Shown piece after piece: positions 54,359-63,149 of a stretch of DNA of 64,000 nucleotides. This DNA comes from Psychrobacter sp. UBA3962. GTDB lineage: Bacteria; Pseudomonadota; Gammaproteobacteria; Pseudomonadales; Moraxellaceae. Location of the stretch: NCBI RefSeq assembly GCF_002385225.1, contig NZ_DGDC01000038.1, positions 1 through 64,000 on the forward strand. Direction: 5' to 3'. Position numbers and translations under genes: made by a program. The notes beneath the pieces are model-generated. The model had not been told where the DNA came from, ran no database searches, and worked only from the letters and a program-made list of their open reading frames with translations. Within the stretch, counting starts at the first letter, position 1; each line of letters starts with the position of its first letter.

Positions 54359-55286
54359 TTTAAATATGATGAATACCGCTAAAATGAAAAAGTCAGTATT
54401 TGCTGTAACTATGTTGGGGGCTATGGCAGTGGCTATCAGTAGCTGCTCTGACCCTAAACCTGCAGATCGAGCAGCGCCAGAATTTGTGGTGACCACTGCG
54501 GACGATGCTAATGAGGACATCGGTAAATATGTGCTTCCTCAGGATACTGAGATTTTAAAAGAGCCCAATGCCGAAGAAATTATCTACGGTAAGCGTCTAC
54601 TTAACGAAACCAAACGCTTGCTTCCTGAGCATGTGGGCGCAGAGATGAACTGTAACAGCTGTCACATCTCGCAAGGAAAAGTGCCTTTAGGCGACCCGTA
54701 CATCAATAGCTTTAACTTCTACCCTCGAGTGATGCCGCGAGCGGGTAAAGAAGTGGATTTAGAAATGCGTATCAACGGCTGCTTCCAACGTTCTATGAAT
54801 GGTAAGCCTTTAGATCGTGAAGGCCCCGAAATGAAGGCTATGATTGCTTACATGGAATGGTTAAGCCAAAAAATACCTCAAAGCCAGCGCGTAGATATCC
54901 AAAACGCAGGGGAGGTAGATACTTCCTTAGTAGCGGATACAGAACGTGGTGAGAAAATTTACTATGCTCAGTGTGCCAGCTGTCACGGTGACAATGGTGA
55001 GGGCATGAAGGACAGTCGTGGAGATATCGTCTTCCCACCACTTTGGGGCGATGAGTCCTTTAATATTGGTGCAGGGATGGCGCGTACCTATAAAGCGGCA
55101 GCTTTTGTTAAATACAATATGCCAATGAGCGTACAGACTAAGGGTTTATGGGGTCATGGTGGTATCTTGAGTGATCAAGATGCGGTGGATGTGGCTGAGT
55201 TCTTCGCTCACAAACCTCGCCCTGACTTCCCAGGTAAGGTCAAAGACTGGCCCAATGGCAATAAACCTAAGGATGCCCGTTATTAG
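54351..55286 (+). CDS. Second TsdA-like dihaem cytochrome c
   Basis: A 311-aa exported dihaem cytochrome, paralogue of the protein at 47222-48196. Haem sites are CNSCH (101-105) and CASCH (208-212). Cys144 in RINGCFQRSMNGKPLD is the candidate axial ligand of the catalytic haem. AYMEWLSQKIP and GAGMARTYKAAAFVKYNMP also match. The signal region (14-32) ends AISSC, a possible lipobox. Translation starts at ATG 54351 inside the end of the triheme gene, after GGAG. Thiosulfate-tetrathionate chemistry is inferred from family. Confidence 0.82.
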   Translation: MSDLNMMNTAKMKKSVFAVTMLGAMAVAISSCSDPKPADRAAPEFVVTTADDANEDIGKYVLPQDTEILKEPNAEEIIYGKRLLNETKRLLPEHVGAEMNCNSCHISQGKVPLGDPYINSFNFYPRVMPRAGKEVDLEMRINGCFQRSMNGKPLDREGPEMKAMIAYMEWLSQKIPQSQRVDIQNAGEVDTSLVADTERGEKIYYAQCASCHGDNGEGMKDSRGDIVFPPLWGDESFNIGAGMARTYKAAAFVKYNMPMSVQTKGLWGHGGILSDQDAVDVAEFFAHKPRPDFPGKVKDWPNGNKPKDARY

Positions 55287-55382
55287 GTAGCCCTGTCATT
55301 ATTAATTATTCAGCAATCACTATTTATCTAATAGATATTGATGGAATAATTATGTGAAATGAAAGTATCTAAATCATAAGTT

Positions 55383-55417
55383 AAAAAAACCCTCAAATTT
55401 TATTTGGGGGTTTTTTT
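55383..55417 (+). terminator. Terminator of the triheme/TsdA unit
   Basis: Stem AAACCCTCAAAT/ATTTGGGGGTTT with a four-base loop and a T7 run. The remaining 170 bases up to the YdeP-family gene presumably hold its promoter. Confidence 0.85.
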
Positions 55418-55587
55418 ATTAAATTTAGCACGGGTTAAGCCATGTATATAAATTGCTAAAGTATATGACATAGGCCTTCGATTTAACCTATACTAAATAT
55501 TAAATAATGAAAAAAAATAATCTAAACCGATGCTTTATTTATACGGCAGTTAGCGATTTAGTTGATAATTATAAAATGAGGTCTACA

Positions 55588-57903
55588 ATGCGCAAGATAC
55601 CGGTTTACAACCACCCCGCTGCGGGTTGGTCTGCTCTAATAGACTCTTCTCGTGTCCTTATGGATTACAAGGCTTTTTTACGCGGTAGTAGAAGTGTATT
55701 GGGCAGTAACCAACCTGAATGGGGCTTTGATTGTCCAGGCTGCGCGTGGCCAGATCATAAAACCCATAAAATGATTGATGTCTGTGAATCGGGTATTAAA
55801 GTCTTAGCCAGTGAGACGATGAGTGCCTGTGCAGATAAAGCATTTTTTGCTAAGCATTCTGTCACAGAATTACAAGACTGGTCGGGGTATGAGCTAGAAC
55901 AAGCCGGCCGTTTAGCGCAGCCGATGCAGTATGATGCCTCTCAAGATAAATATGTTCCGATTGCTTGGGAGACAGCTTTTAAGCGTATCGCCGATAAGTT
56001 ACGAGGTTTAAATTCTCCGGACGAGGCATTGTTCTATACTTCAGGCCGCGTCACCAATGAGCCGGCTTTTATGTATCAGTTATTTGTGCGCTTATTTGGG
56101 ACCAATAATTTACCAGACTGCTCAAACATGTGTCACGAGCCGACCTCGGTCATGTTGACCAAGCAGCTTGGCGTAGGTAAAGCCTCAGTGATATTGGAAG
56201 ATTTTGAGCAAGCCAAATTGATACTGATGTTTGGACAAAACCCAGCCACCAATCACCCTCGTATGTTAGAGATGTTGGCGCATGCGCATCAGCAAGGTTG
56301 CCGCATCATTTCAATAAATCCCATGCGCGAGCAGGGACTGCGTAAGTTTAGAAATCCGCAGAAAGTCTCTCATATGGTGGCCGGTTCTAGTGATGATATG
56401 GTGGATGAGGTCATTCAAATCCAAATAGGCGGTGACGCCGCTTTATTGACGGGTTTGGCCAAATGGCTTATTGAAAATGATAAATTAAATCAAGATTTTA
56501 TTACAGAGCATACCTCAGGTTTTGAGCAATTTAGCCGCTGGGTATCTGAGCAAAGTTGGACAGCTATCGAAGAGGGCTCCGGCATTAACCAAGCTGAGAT
56601 TATCAATTTAGCGCGTCTGGTTGCGGACAGTCCGGCCACCATTTGTACTTGGGGTATGGGTATTACCCAGCATGTGCAAGGTGATGATAACGTTGCTATG
56701 ATTACTAACTTGCTCCTGTTGATGGGTATGATAGGAGTAGAAGGAGCAGGTGTTTCGCCGGTACGTGGGCACTCTAATGTACAGGGTGACCGTACTATGG
56801 GCATTCACGAACGTCCTGCTCAATCATTGCTCGACAGCTTACAAAGGTTTTTTAAACACCCTATGCCGCAACAACCTGGCTATGATGTGGTTAAAGGGGC
56901 TAAAGCCATGCAGCAGGGGAAAATAAAAGCTTTTATGGCAATGGGAGGTAACTACTCAGTGGCGGCTCCTGACAGTCAGGCCATTCAGCAGGCGCTTACT
57001 AACAATGAACTTAACGTCTTTGTGGCGACCAAACTCAATGAAACCATGCTTTACCCTGGTGACAATAATATTATTCTGCCTTGCCTAAGTCGTACTGAGC
57101 GCTTAGTCACTAGTAAAGGCAATCAATTTGCGACGATAGAGGACTCTATTTGTCAGGTTGTTAAAACCCAAGGGGGACTGAAGCCGATTAGCGATTCTCT
57201 TAAATCTGAAGCACAAATTATAGCGGGAATTGCTACCGAATTATTTGATGAAGATAGTCGCTTAGATTGGCAGGCAATGAGTGAGAATTATGATCTAGTA
57301 CGCGACTATATCGCACAGACTATCGACGGTTTTGAAAATTTTAATGTGCGTATTCGTGAAAATAAGCGCGGTTTTCATTTATACCATCCTGCCCGTCATC
57401 GTCAGTGGCATACCGAAAGTGGCAAAGCACAATTTGAAGTGCCGCAGTATCCCATCACTTATGTGGCGCAAGAGATGCAGTCTAAGTCGAATGCTATAGA
57501 AGCCGTTCATGAACAGCAAGCCGAGCACAAAGCGTCAGGATCTAATCAAGCGATTTGGCAATTTACCAGCGTGCGTAGCCATGATCAGTTTAATACCACT
57601 ATTTTTGGTCATGAAGATCGCTATCGTCAGACCAAACGCCGAGATGTATTGTTTATGCATCCCAATGAAATGAGCCGAATGGGGTGGCAGGAAAACGATA
57701 AGATTGTTGTTATGCGTAAAGACAGCCAAGGTAAAACCCGTAAGTTAGGCCCATTGGTACTTACTAAAATGGATATTGCCTCAAACGCAGTGGCAGGCTA
57801 CTATCCAGAGTGTAATAACTTAATGGATTTGGATAGCCATGCGCCTACCTCACATATTCCTTCTTATAAGTCAGTGACAGTTGAACTACAACGGATTGAG
57901 TAA
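55588..57903 (+). CDS. FdhF/YdeP family molybdopterin oxidoreductase
   Basis: A 771-aa molybdopterin-guanine-dinucleotide enzyme of the YdeP branch of formate dehydrogenases. The N-terminal motif GFDCPGCAWPDH, YTSGRVTNEPAFMYQLFVRLFGTNN, the active-site region NMCHEPTSVML, GVSPVRGHSNVQGDRTMG and the C-terminal MGD-binding domain (RSHDQFNTTIFG) are recognisable. No full four-cysteine cluster motif is seen at the N-terminus. Substrate is unknown; E. coli YdeP is linked to acid resistance. The frame opens at 55507, but I choose ATG 55588 because GAGG lies six bases before it. fdhD, needed to sulfurate such cofactors, follows 160 bases downstream. Confidence 0.87.
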   Translation: MRKIPVYNHPAAGWSALIDSSRVLMDYKAFLRGSRSVLGSNQPEWGFDCPGCAWPDHKTHKMIDVCESGIKVLASETMSACADKAFFAKHSVTELQDWSGYELEQAGRLAQPMQYDASQDKYVPIAWETAFKRIADKLRGLNSPDEALFYTSGRVTNEPAFMYQLFVRLFGTNNLPDCSNMCHEPTSVMLTKQLGVGKASVILEDFEQAKLILMFGQNPATNHPRMLEMLAHAHQQGCRIISINPMREQGLRKFRNPQKVSHMVAGSSDDMVDEVIQIQIGGDAALLTGLAKWLIENDKLNQDFITEHTSGFEQFSRWVSEQSWTAIEEGSGINQAEIINLARLVADSPATICTWGMGITQHVQGDDNVAMITNLLLLMGMIGVEGAGVSPVRGHSNVQGDRTMGIHERPAQSLLDSLQRFFKHPMPQQPGYDVVKGAKAMQQGKIKAFMAMGGNYSVAAPDSQAIQQALTNNELNVFVATKLNETMLYPGDNNIILPCLSRTERLVTSKGNQFATIEDSICQVVKTQGGLKPISDSLKSEAQIIAGIATELFDEDSRLDWQAMSENYDLVRDYIAQTIDGFENFNVRIRENKRGFHLYHPARHRQWHTESGKAQFEVPQYPITYVAQEMQSKSNAIEAVHEQQAEHKASGSNQAIWQFTSVRSHDQFNTTIFGHEDRYRQTKRRDVLFMHPNEMSRMGWQENDKIVVMRKDSQGKTRKLGPLVLTKMDIASNAVAGYYPECNNLMDLDSHAPTSHIPSYKSVTVELQRIE

Positions 57904-58063
57904 GTTTCTTAAGTTTTTAGGGATAGCAAACCAAACTTCACAACGTAAATGGGTATTTCAATATGAGATTAAGGTGGCTACGGCTTTATTTAGAGCAGTG
58001 CCACCTTTATTCATTTAAGGATACAACTATTGCGAGTGGTTTAAATTTAGGTACAGTGGCACT

Positions 58064-59005
58064 ATGACAGCTAGCAATAAAAACAATGCGGTTACTATCG
58101 ATGAAAACAAAGGCTTGGCCCGCCAGCACCCCACTGAACGAGTCTCTTATATAGCTGAGCCTAGAACCCAATATGCAAAGCAGTTGCAGGTCCAGCATGC
58201 TACTGAGAGCTTGGCGGTAGAAGCAGCGATAGCTTTGGTTATCAATGGTATCCATTATGCGGTACTGATGGCCAGTCCCAGTGACCTTGAGTATTTGGCA
58301 CTAGGCTTCCTTTATAGTGAAGGCTTAATACAACATAGCGGTGAATTGTTAGATTGGAAAATCACCCACCTTACTCCTGAGTCGAATTTAACTGTCTTCA
58401 TTGATCAAAGATTTGATAAATCGTCGACCTTGCAAATGTTGGAGCATCAGCTACAAGACTACGAGGCCTATATTGTAGAATTGACCTTAAGTCAGCGCCG
58501 GCATCAGCAGATTCAATTTCAGCGGCGTCAACTTTCTGGGCGTACGGGCTGCGGTATGTGCGGTATGACAGGGCTGAGCCAAGCGTTGCCTGATTTGAGC
58601 GCTTATCACCGTGAGGGTGCAACTTGTTCTAAGCCTTCCTTAGATACCCTGCTAGAGATACGTGAGCAGATTTTTAATGCACAACAAACCCACCAGTTAA
58701 CAGGGGCGGTCCATGCGGCGGCCACCCTCTATAAAGGACAGCTTAAACTGTTTGAAGATGTGGGTCGCCACAATGCGCTGGATAAACTAATCGGCTGGCA
58801 GCTGCGCCATAAGCTACAGTTGGATTTGGTTGTGATGACCTCGAGACTCTCAATTGAATTGGTCCAAAAAGCGATCCGTTGTCGATTGCCATGGTTAGTA
58901 GGAATCTCTGCTCCAACCAGTACAGCTGTCAAGGTAGGACAGCGATATGGTTTGGGGCTGGCAGGATTTTTAAGAGAAAATAGAGTCACTTTTTATACAG
59001 ACTAG
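58064..59005 (+). CDS. fdhD: Formate dehydrogenase accessory sulfurtransferase FdhD
   Basis: A 313-aa protein that transfers sulfur from IscS to the Mo cofactor of formate dehydrogenase-type enzymes. The functional cysteine loop is SGRTGCGMCGMTGLSQ. VNGIHYAVLMASPSDLEYLALGFLYSEGLI, LFEDVGRHNALDKLIGW and the C-terminal GISAPTSTAVKVGQRYGLGLAGFLR are family landmarks. About 40 extra N-terminal residues precede the fold. Adjacent to the YdeP-family enzyme, its probable client. The stop codon lies inside the first of three 20-base tandem repeats. Confidence 0.92.
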   Translation: MTASNKNNAVTIDENKGLARQHPTERVSYIAEPRTQYAKQLQVQHATESLAVEAAIALVINGIHYAVLMASPSDLEYLALGFLYSEGLIQHSGELLDWKITHLTPESNLTVFIDQRFDKSSTLQMLEHQLQDYEAYIVELTLSQRRHQQIQFQRRQLSGRTGCGMCGMTGLSQALPDLSAYHREGATCSKPSLDTLLEIREQIFNAQQTHQLTGAVHAAATLYKGQLKLFEDVGRHNALDKLIGWQLRHKLQLDLVVMTSRLSIELVQKAIRCRLPWLVGISAPTSTAVKVGQRYGLGLAGFLRENRVTFYTD

Positions 59006-59050
59006 GTATTTTTTATACTCACTAGCTGCTTTTTATACTGATGAGCTGTT
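58991..59050 (+). repeat. Three imperfect 20-base tandem repeats across the fdhD stop
   Basis: Units start at 58991, 59011 and 59031. Each begins TTTTATAC and continues with variants of (A/T)(C/G)A(C/T)(T/G)AG. The first unit covers the last fdhD codons and its TAG stop. It looks like a local tandem duplication. Confidence 0.6.
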
Positions 59051-59133
59051 GGCTATATTTGATAGGGACTGGTGTGTTCCTATTGATAAAGCTTATCTAA
59101 CTTGTTTTTTTTATGATGTGATTTAATTTTGAT

Positions 59134-60702
59134 ATGACCACAAATAATGCATTGGCCCAGGTGCTTCTGAACAGTTTTGAGCAGCATAAACGACAGCTAC
59201 GAGGTAGAAGAATATGGCTGGCCTGTAGTGGCGGCCGGGATTCGTTAAGTTTGGCTCATCTTTGTCAGCAGCTATTTAACGCAGGTAAGCTGCCCTTTTT
59301 ACCACAGCTACTACATATCAATCATGGTATGCAACAAGCCAATGCGGCTTGGGCTGATCAAGTATCGACCTGGGCACAGCAAAATCAAATGCCTTGCCAG
59401 GTGCTAAAAATAAATCTGGTCAAAAAGACTGAGCAAGAAGCGCGTCAAGCCAGATATGAAGCAATGATCGGCGTGATGAATCATCAAGATGTATTGATAT
59501 TAGGCCACCATCAAGACGATCAAGTTGAGACCTTATTAATGCGGCTGTTTAATGGGGCAGGGGTTAATGGGCTTAGCGGTATGAAAGAGTGGTCTATTAA
59601 AAGCAGTCAAAACCAACAAGACGCTCAAAAAAACATAGTTTTATGGCGGCCTCTGCTAACCATTAGCCGGCAACAAATTACTCAATACGCAGATCATGAA
59701 GGGTTAACTTATATCGATGACCCGACCAATGTGGCCTTACAGAAGAGTAACTTAAATCCAGATCAGCTCAATGATCGAGCTTGGTTACGTAGTGTCTTGT
59801 TGCCACACATTACGCAGCGTTATCCTAAGGCAAAACAGGCCATTGCTCGCACCGGACAATTGATGCAAGAGGCGAGTGTTATTCTCGATGAACAGTGTTG
59901 CCTAGACTTGTCTCAGTCCATAATTACCGACAGAGCGTTTTGTTCTGTGCTAGATATTAACCAACTGACAAGGTTATCCACCGCTCGGCAATCTTCCCTC
60001 ATTCACAGCTGGCTTGCTCCCACTGACACAGAACTACCTCCTTCTCGGCGACTGGTAGAAGAGGTATTGAGCTTAGTCCATCGTGAAGACAACGACCACC
60101 AAACCTGCTTATATTGGGACAGTGGAGCGTATCAATATCAAATACGACGCTACCAACATAAACTGTATCGACTGTGGGAGAGTTGGGAGCAGTGGCTACA
60201 GTTACCACCTATGACCCATGATATTCATCTTGATGTTGAAGAGAAACTAGCGCCTTTTCTGTTGTTAAAGCCATCAAGTACAGGATTTGAGTGGCGTCTA
60301 CGAGGATTAACTGGACTTATCGCTGAGCTACAGCAGCAGTTGACTGGGCTCATTGACACTAAAGCTGAGAAGGATAGGGTAGATATTAAGTCTATTGCAC
60401 GGTCGAGAGAGACAAAACTTATATTCCAGCCTTTACCTCGTATTCAAAAAATAGCTTTACTCGGCAGGGTAGGACGTAAGTCGGGCAAAAAACTATTACA
60501 AACGCTAGATGTGCCCAGCTTTATGCGGCAGTCTGTGGCGTTGTGTTCGTTACAATTATCCCCCCTGTGCTCTCAACAACAGAGTATTCCCTTGCTGCTA
60601 ATTACTCCGGAACAAACGATGGTGTTGCAAAGCCCGTTTTCACAGTCCATTGCGCAATTGGTGGAAGACAAAGCGTTAGTTGCTGAGCTACATAATTTGT
60701 AG
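59134..60702 (+). CDS. tilS: tRNA(Ile)-lysidine synthase
   Basis: A 522-aa N-type ATP pyrophosphatase that changes C34 of tRNA-Ile(CAU) to lysidine so that it reads AUA. The PP-loop SGGRDS is at residues 32-37 in WLACSGGRDSLSLAHL. LHINHGMQQANAAWAD and LGHHQDDQVETLLMRLFNGAG are family blocks, and the C-terminal domain carries RKSGKKLLQTLDVPSFMRQ. It is longer than E. coli TilS (432 aa), mainly in the middle region, which is rich in Gln, Leu and Ser. It is a single gene, and I see no strong Shine-Dalgarno before the ATG. Confidence 0.93.
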   Translation: MTTNNALAQVLLNSFEQHKRQLRGRRIWLACSGGRDSLSLAHLCQQLFNAGKLPFLPQLLHINHGMQQANAAWADQVSTWAQQNQMPCQVLKINLVKKTEQEARQARYEAMIGVMNHQDVLILGHHQDDQVETLLMRLFNGAGVNGLSGMKEWSIKSSQNQQDAQKNIVLWRPLLTISRQQITQYADHEGLTYIDDPTNVALQKSNLNPDQLNDRAWLRSVLLPHITQRYPKAKQAIARTGQLMQEASVILDEQCCLDLSQSIITDRAFCSVLDINQLTRLSTARQSSLIHSWLAPTDTELPPSRRLVEEVLSLVHREDNDHQTCLYWDSGAYQYQIRRYQHKLYRLWESWEQWLQLPPMTHDIHLDVEEKLAPFLLLKPSSTGFEWRLRGLTGLIAELQQQLTGLIDTKAEKDRVDIKSIARSRETKLIFQPLPRIQKIALLGRVGRKSGKKLLQTLDVPSFMRQSVALCSLQLSPLCSQQQSIPLLLITPEQTMVLQSPFSQSIAQLVEDKALVAELHNL

Positions 60703-60898
60703 TTTTCTAAGCTACTGGTAAAGTGAGCCCATTGAATCAGTGACAGTCAGTTGAGTAATATAATCAATAAAATGATGTGTTACACTAGCCATATTATGAA
60801 TGGTACTAGATGGTTGGTACTAGAATTTGTATAAAATATAATCATGATTAAATGAATAAAAGCTTTGGCACTTATTATGCCAAGCTAAGCTTTGAATA

Positions 60899-61759
60899 AT
60901 GGGAAAAACAATGGCAGAACTTAAAGGGAAAAAAATCAGTTTTATTGGTGGTGGTAACATGGCCCAAGCCTTAATTAGTGGTTTGATTGGCCGAGGTATT
61001 AACCCTTCAAATATTACCGTCGCCGATCCTTCTGAGGCTATTCGCGATCAGTTAAAGCAGCGAAAAATTAATGCCGTAGATCCTACAGCCAATACAGAGA
61101 CTGACAACTCACAAGTTGCAGTGAAAGGCGCGGATGTGGTTGTTTTGGCAGTTAAACCTCAAGTGATGCGTCAAGTGGTGTCTGATTTTGCTGAAGTATT
61201 GGACAGGCAATTGGTCGTTTCAGTGGCTGCCGGACTGTCTACTGAAAGCTTGAGTAAAATGCTTGGCGGCTATAAAAACATCGTTCGTGCCATGCCAAAT
61301 ACCCCAGCGATGATCCAAAAGGGAGCCACTGGGCTTTATGCCGCTGATTACATCACTGAGGCGGACAAAACGTTGGCAGCGTCATTGATGTCAGCTTCTG
61401 GCTTGGTGAGCTGGGTAGAGAAAGAAGAGCAGTTGCATGCGGTAACGGCGGTATCAGGCTCGGCGCCTGCATATTTCTTTTATATGCTAGAGGCAATGAT
61501 CGATGCTGCCGTTGAACAAGGCTTAGACAGTAAGCAAGCAGCTGCGTTAGCGATGCAAACGGCATTGGGTGCGGCTCAGATGGCCATAACCAGTGAGGAA
61601 GCCCCTGCAGAATTGCGCCGTAAGGTAACCTCTCCTAATGGAACTACCCAAGCTGCTATTGAGTCGCTGCAACAGGATAACTTTGCTCAAGTCATGAAAA
61701 AAGCGATGCAAGCTTGCTATACACGTAGTGAAGAGATTAGCAACGAGTTGGCGGACTAG
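60899..61759 (+). CDS. proC: Pyrroline-5-carboxylate reductase
   Basis: A 286-aa NADPH-dependent enzyme that makes proline from pyrroline-5-carboxylate. The Rossmann start is ISFIGGGNMAQALISGLIGRG, then VVVLAVKPQVMRQV, IVRAMPNTPAMIQKGATGLY, and the signature AVSGSAPAYFFYMLEAMIDAAV with the closing SPNGTTQAAIESL. An in-frame ATG four codons later (60911) is also possible, since the GGGA between the two could serve as its ribosome site. The yggT gene follows after 113 bases, a pairing common in proteobacteria. Confidence 0.95.
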   Translation: MGKTMAELKGKKISFIGGGNMAQALISGLIGRGINPSNITVADPSEAIRDQLKQRKINAVDPTANTETDNSQVAVKGADVVVLAVKPQVMRQVVSDFAEVLDRQLVVSVAAGLSTESLSKMLGGYKNIVRAMPNTPAMIQKGATGLYAADYITEADKTLAASLMSASGLVSWVEKEEQLHAVTAVSGSAPAYFFYMLEAMIDAAVEQGLDSKQAAALAMQTALGAAQMAITSEEAPAELRRKVTSPNGTTQAAIESLQQDNFAQVMKKAMQACYTRSEEISNELAD

Positions 61760-61872
61760 GCTAACCGATATATAAGCTATTAACCACACAATAACCACTA
61801 TTAAATAGGCTGTTGGCACTGTACGTAGTCGATGGCCCGCTTTTTAAATTTAAACTAGTAAGAGTACGTTGA

Positions 61873-62442
61873 ATGACAAGTCTTTCGTATGCCCTATTCA
61901 ACATGGTGGTAAATTTCGCCATGCTACTGATTTTTATCCGCTTTATGCTTCAGTTTGCAGGGCTTGAGCGCAATCATCCTTATGTTCAACCCGCTTATAA
62001 AGCGACCCAGATAGTGGACGTGTTTGGCCGTATTTTTCCAACAGTTGGGAGCGGGCGAGTAAACTTAGCGGCAGTGATGCTGTTGTTTTTATTAAAGCTA
62101 ATAGACATCTCAGGTAATGCGGCCATTGCTGGACATGGCTATACTCCGATTAGACTGTTCTTCGAGGGAAGTCTATCGTTGATCTTAAGCTTCTTGAGTG
62201 TGGCACGCTATTTAATTATTGGCTCTATTATTATTAGTTGGGTGGTATTACTGACCCAAAAAATGCACCCTATCTTTGAATTGATTGTACAAATGGCTGA
62301 GCCTATTTTGGCACCTTTTCGCCGTATTACGCCCAATTTAGGGATGTTAGATTTATCGCCTATGGTGGCTATCTTCGGCTTACTGCTTATCGAGATATTT
62401 GTTGAGATTATTGCCAGAAATCTATTGCCTATGATTGGCTAA
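61873..62442 (+). CDS. yggT: YggT family integral membrane protein
   Basis: A 189-aa protein with two YggT repeats, each with two membrane helices: first FNMVVNFAMLLIFIRFMLQFAG near residue 8, second ARYLIIGSIIISWVVLLTQKMHP near residue 118. The motif MAEPILAPFRRITPNLGMLDLSPMVAIFGL is diagnostic of the family. The function is not established; yggT commonly sits beside proC, as here. Probably cotranscribed with proC. Confidence 0.9.
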   Translation: MTSLSYALFNMVVNFAMLLIFIRFMLQFAGLERNHPYVQPAYKATQIVDVFGRIFPTVGSGRVNLAAVMLLFLLKLIDISGNAAIAGHGYTPIRLFFEGSLSLILSFLSVARYLIIGSIIISWVVLLTQKMHPIFELIVQMAEPILAPFRRITPNLGMLDLSPMVAIFGLLLIEIFVEIIARNLLPMIG

Positions 62443-62552
62443 TGGCCATGAGTACTAAAAAACAGGCGGGCGAGCATCGTAGTTTTCGCACCATAATAAA
62501 AGGCTTAAAAGCCATTTAATTGGGTTAATTTGCAGAAAAGTAAAAAACGCAC

Positions 62553-62580
62553 TTGCAAAGCTGTTTTAGTTTGCTATAAT
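62553..62580 (+). promoter_or_regulatory. Promoter of tRNA-Ser
   Basis: TTGCAA (62553-62558), 16 bases, then TATAAT (62575-62580) in an extended TGCTATAAT context. The predicted start is about 60 bases before the mature tRNA. Confidence 0.75.
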
Positions 62581-62648
62581 ACTCGCCCACAACATGAGGT
62601 AACTGGCTAAATCAGCTGAGCACCAAAAGTTGTGTTTTTAGAAGTTTC

Positions 62649-62738
62649 GGTGAAGTGGGTGAGTGGCTGAAACCGCACCCCTGCTAAGGGTGTATACGTT
62701 AACGCGTATCGAGGGTTCGAATCCCTCCTTCACCGCCA
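62649..62738 (+). tRNA. tRNA-Ser (anticodon GCU)
   Basis: A 90-base class II tRNA. The acceptor arms GGTGAAG and CTTCACC pair exactly, followed by discriminator G and an encoded CCA. The anticodon loop reads CTGCTAA, giving GCU for AGC/AGU serine codons. A long variable arm (GTATACG...CGCGTATC region) and the T loop TTCGAAT are present. Confidence 0.97.
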
Positions 62739-62792
62739 TTTATTTTGAAAGTTTTTGAAACCTTAAAATTTTTAAAAAATTTCAAAAAAATG

Positions 62793-62820
62793 TTGACTCC
62801 TAAAAAAAAATGGCTATAAT
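62793..62820 (+). promoter_or_regulatory. Promoter of tRNA-Arg
   Basis: TTGACT (62793-62798), 16 bases, TATAAT (62815-62820): a strong sigma-70-type promoter about 50 bases before the tRNA. The two tRNA genes are thus separately promoted. Confidence 0.8.
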
Positions 62821-62869
62821 AGCCATCCTGTTAACAACACTAGTTAACAAAGATAAGTTAGATAAATAT

Positions 62870-62946
62870 GCGCCTGTAGCTCAGTTGGATAGAGCACTTG
62901 GCTACGAACTAAGGGGTCGGGAGTTCGAATCTCTCCAGGCGCACCA
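62870..62946 (+). tRNA. tRNA-Arg (anticodon ACG)
   Basis: A 77-base tRNA with CCA encoded. The acceptor arms GCGCCTG and CAGGCGC pair exactly with discriminator A. The anticodon stem CTTGG/CTAAG encloses loop CTACGAA, so the anticodon is ACG, read as ICG after deamination. D loop AGCTCAGTTGGATAGAGC and T loop TTCGAAT are canonical. Confidence 0.97.
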
Positions 62947-62965
62947 TCTAACCAATCACTAAATT

Positions 62966-62992
62966 AATCGCCCATTGTTTGGCGATTTTTTT
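62966..62992 (+). terminator. Terminator of tRNA-Arg
   Basis: Stem AATCGCC/GGCGATT with a short loop and a T7 run, 20 bases past the tRNA. Confidence 0.8.
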
Positions 62993-63149
62993 ATGCCTGC
63001 TATATTTGTAATAATTTTCTTATTCCCATCTGCTACTTAGCATCATTATAAGTACCTTTATATCCTCTCTGTCATCTGACCCAAAATAAGCTACAATAGC
63101 TTTTATTTTTCTATTAACAAGTCTGTCCTTACTGAGTTGTCATTTCATC

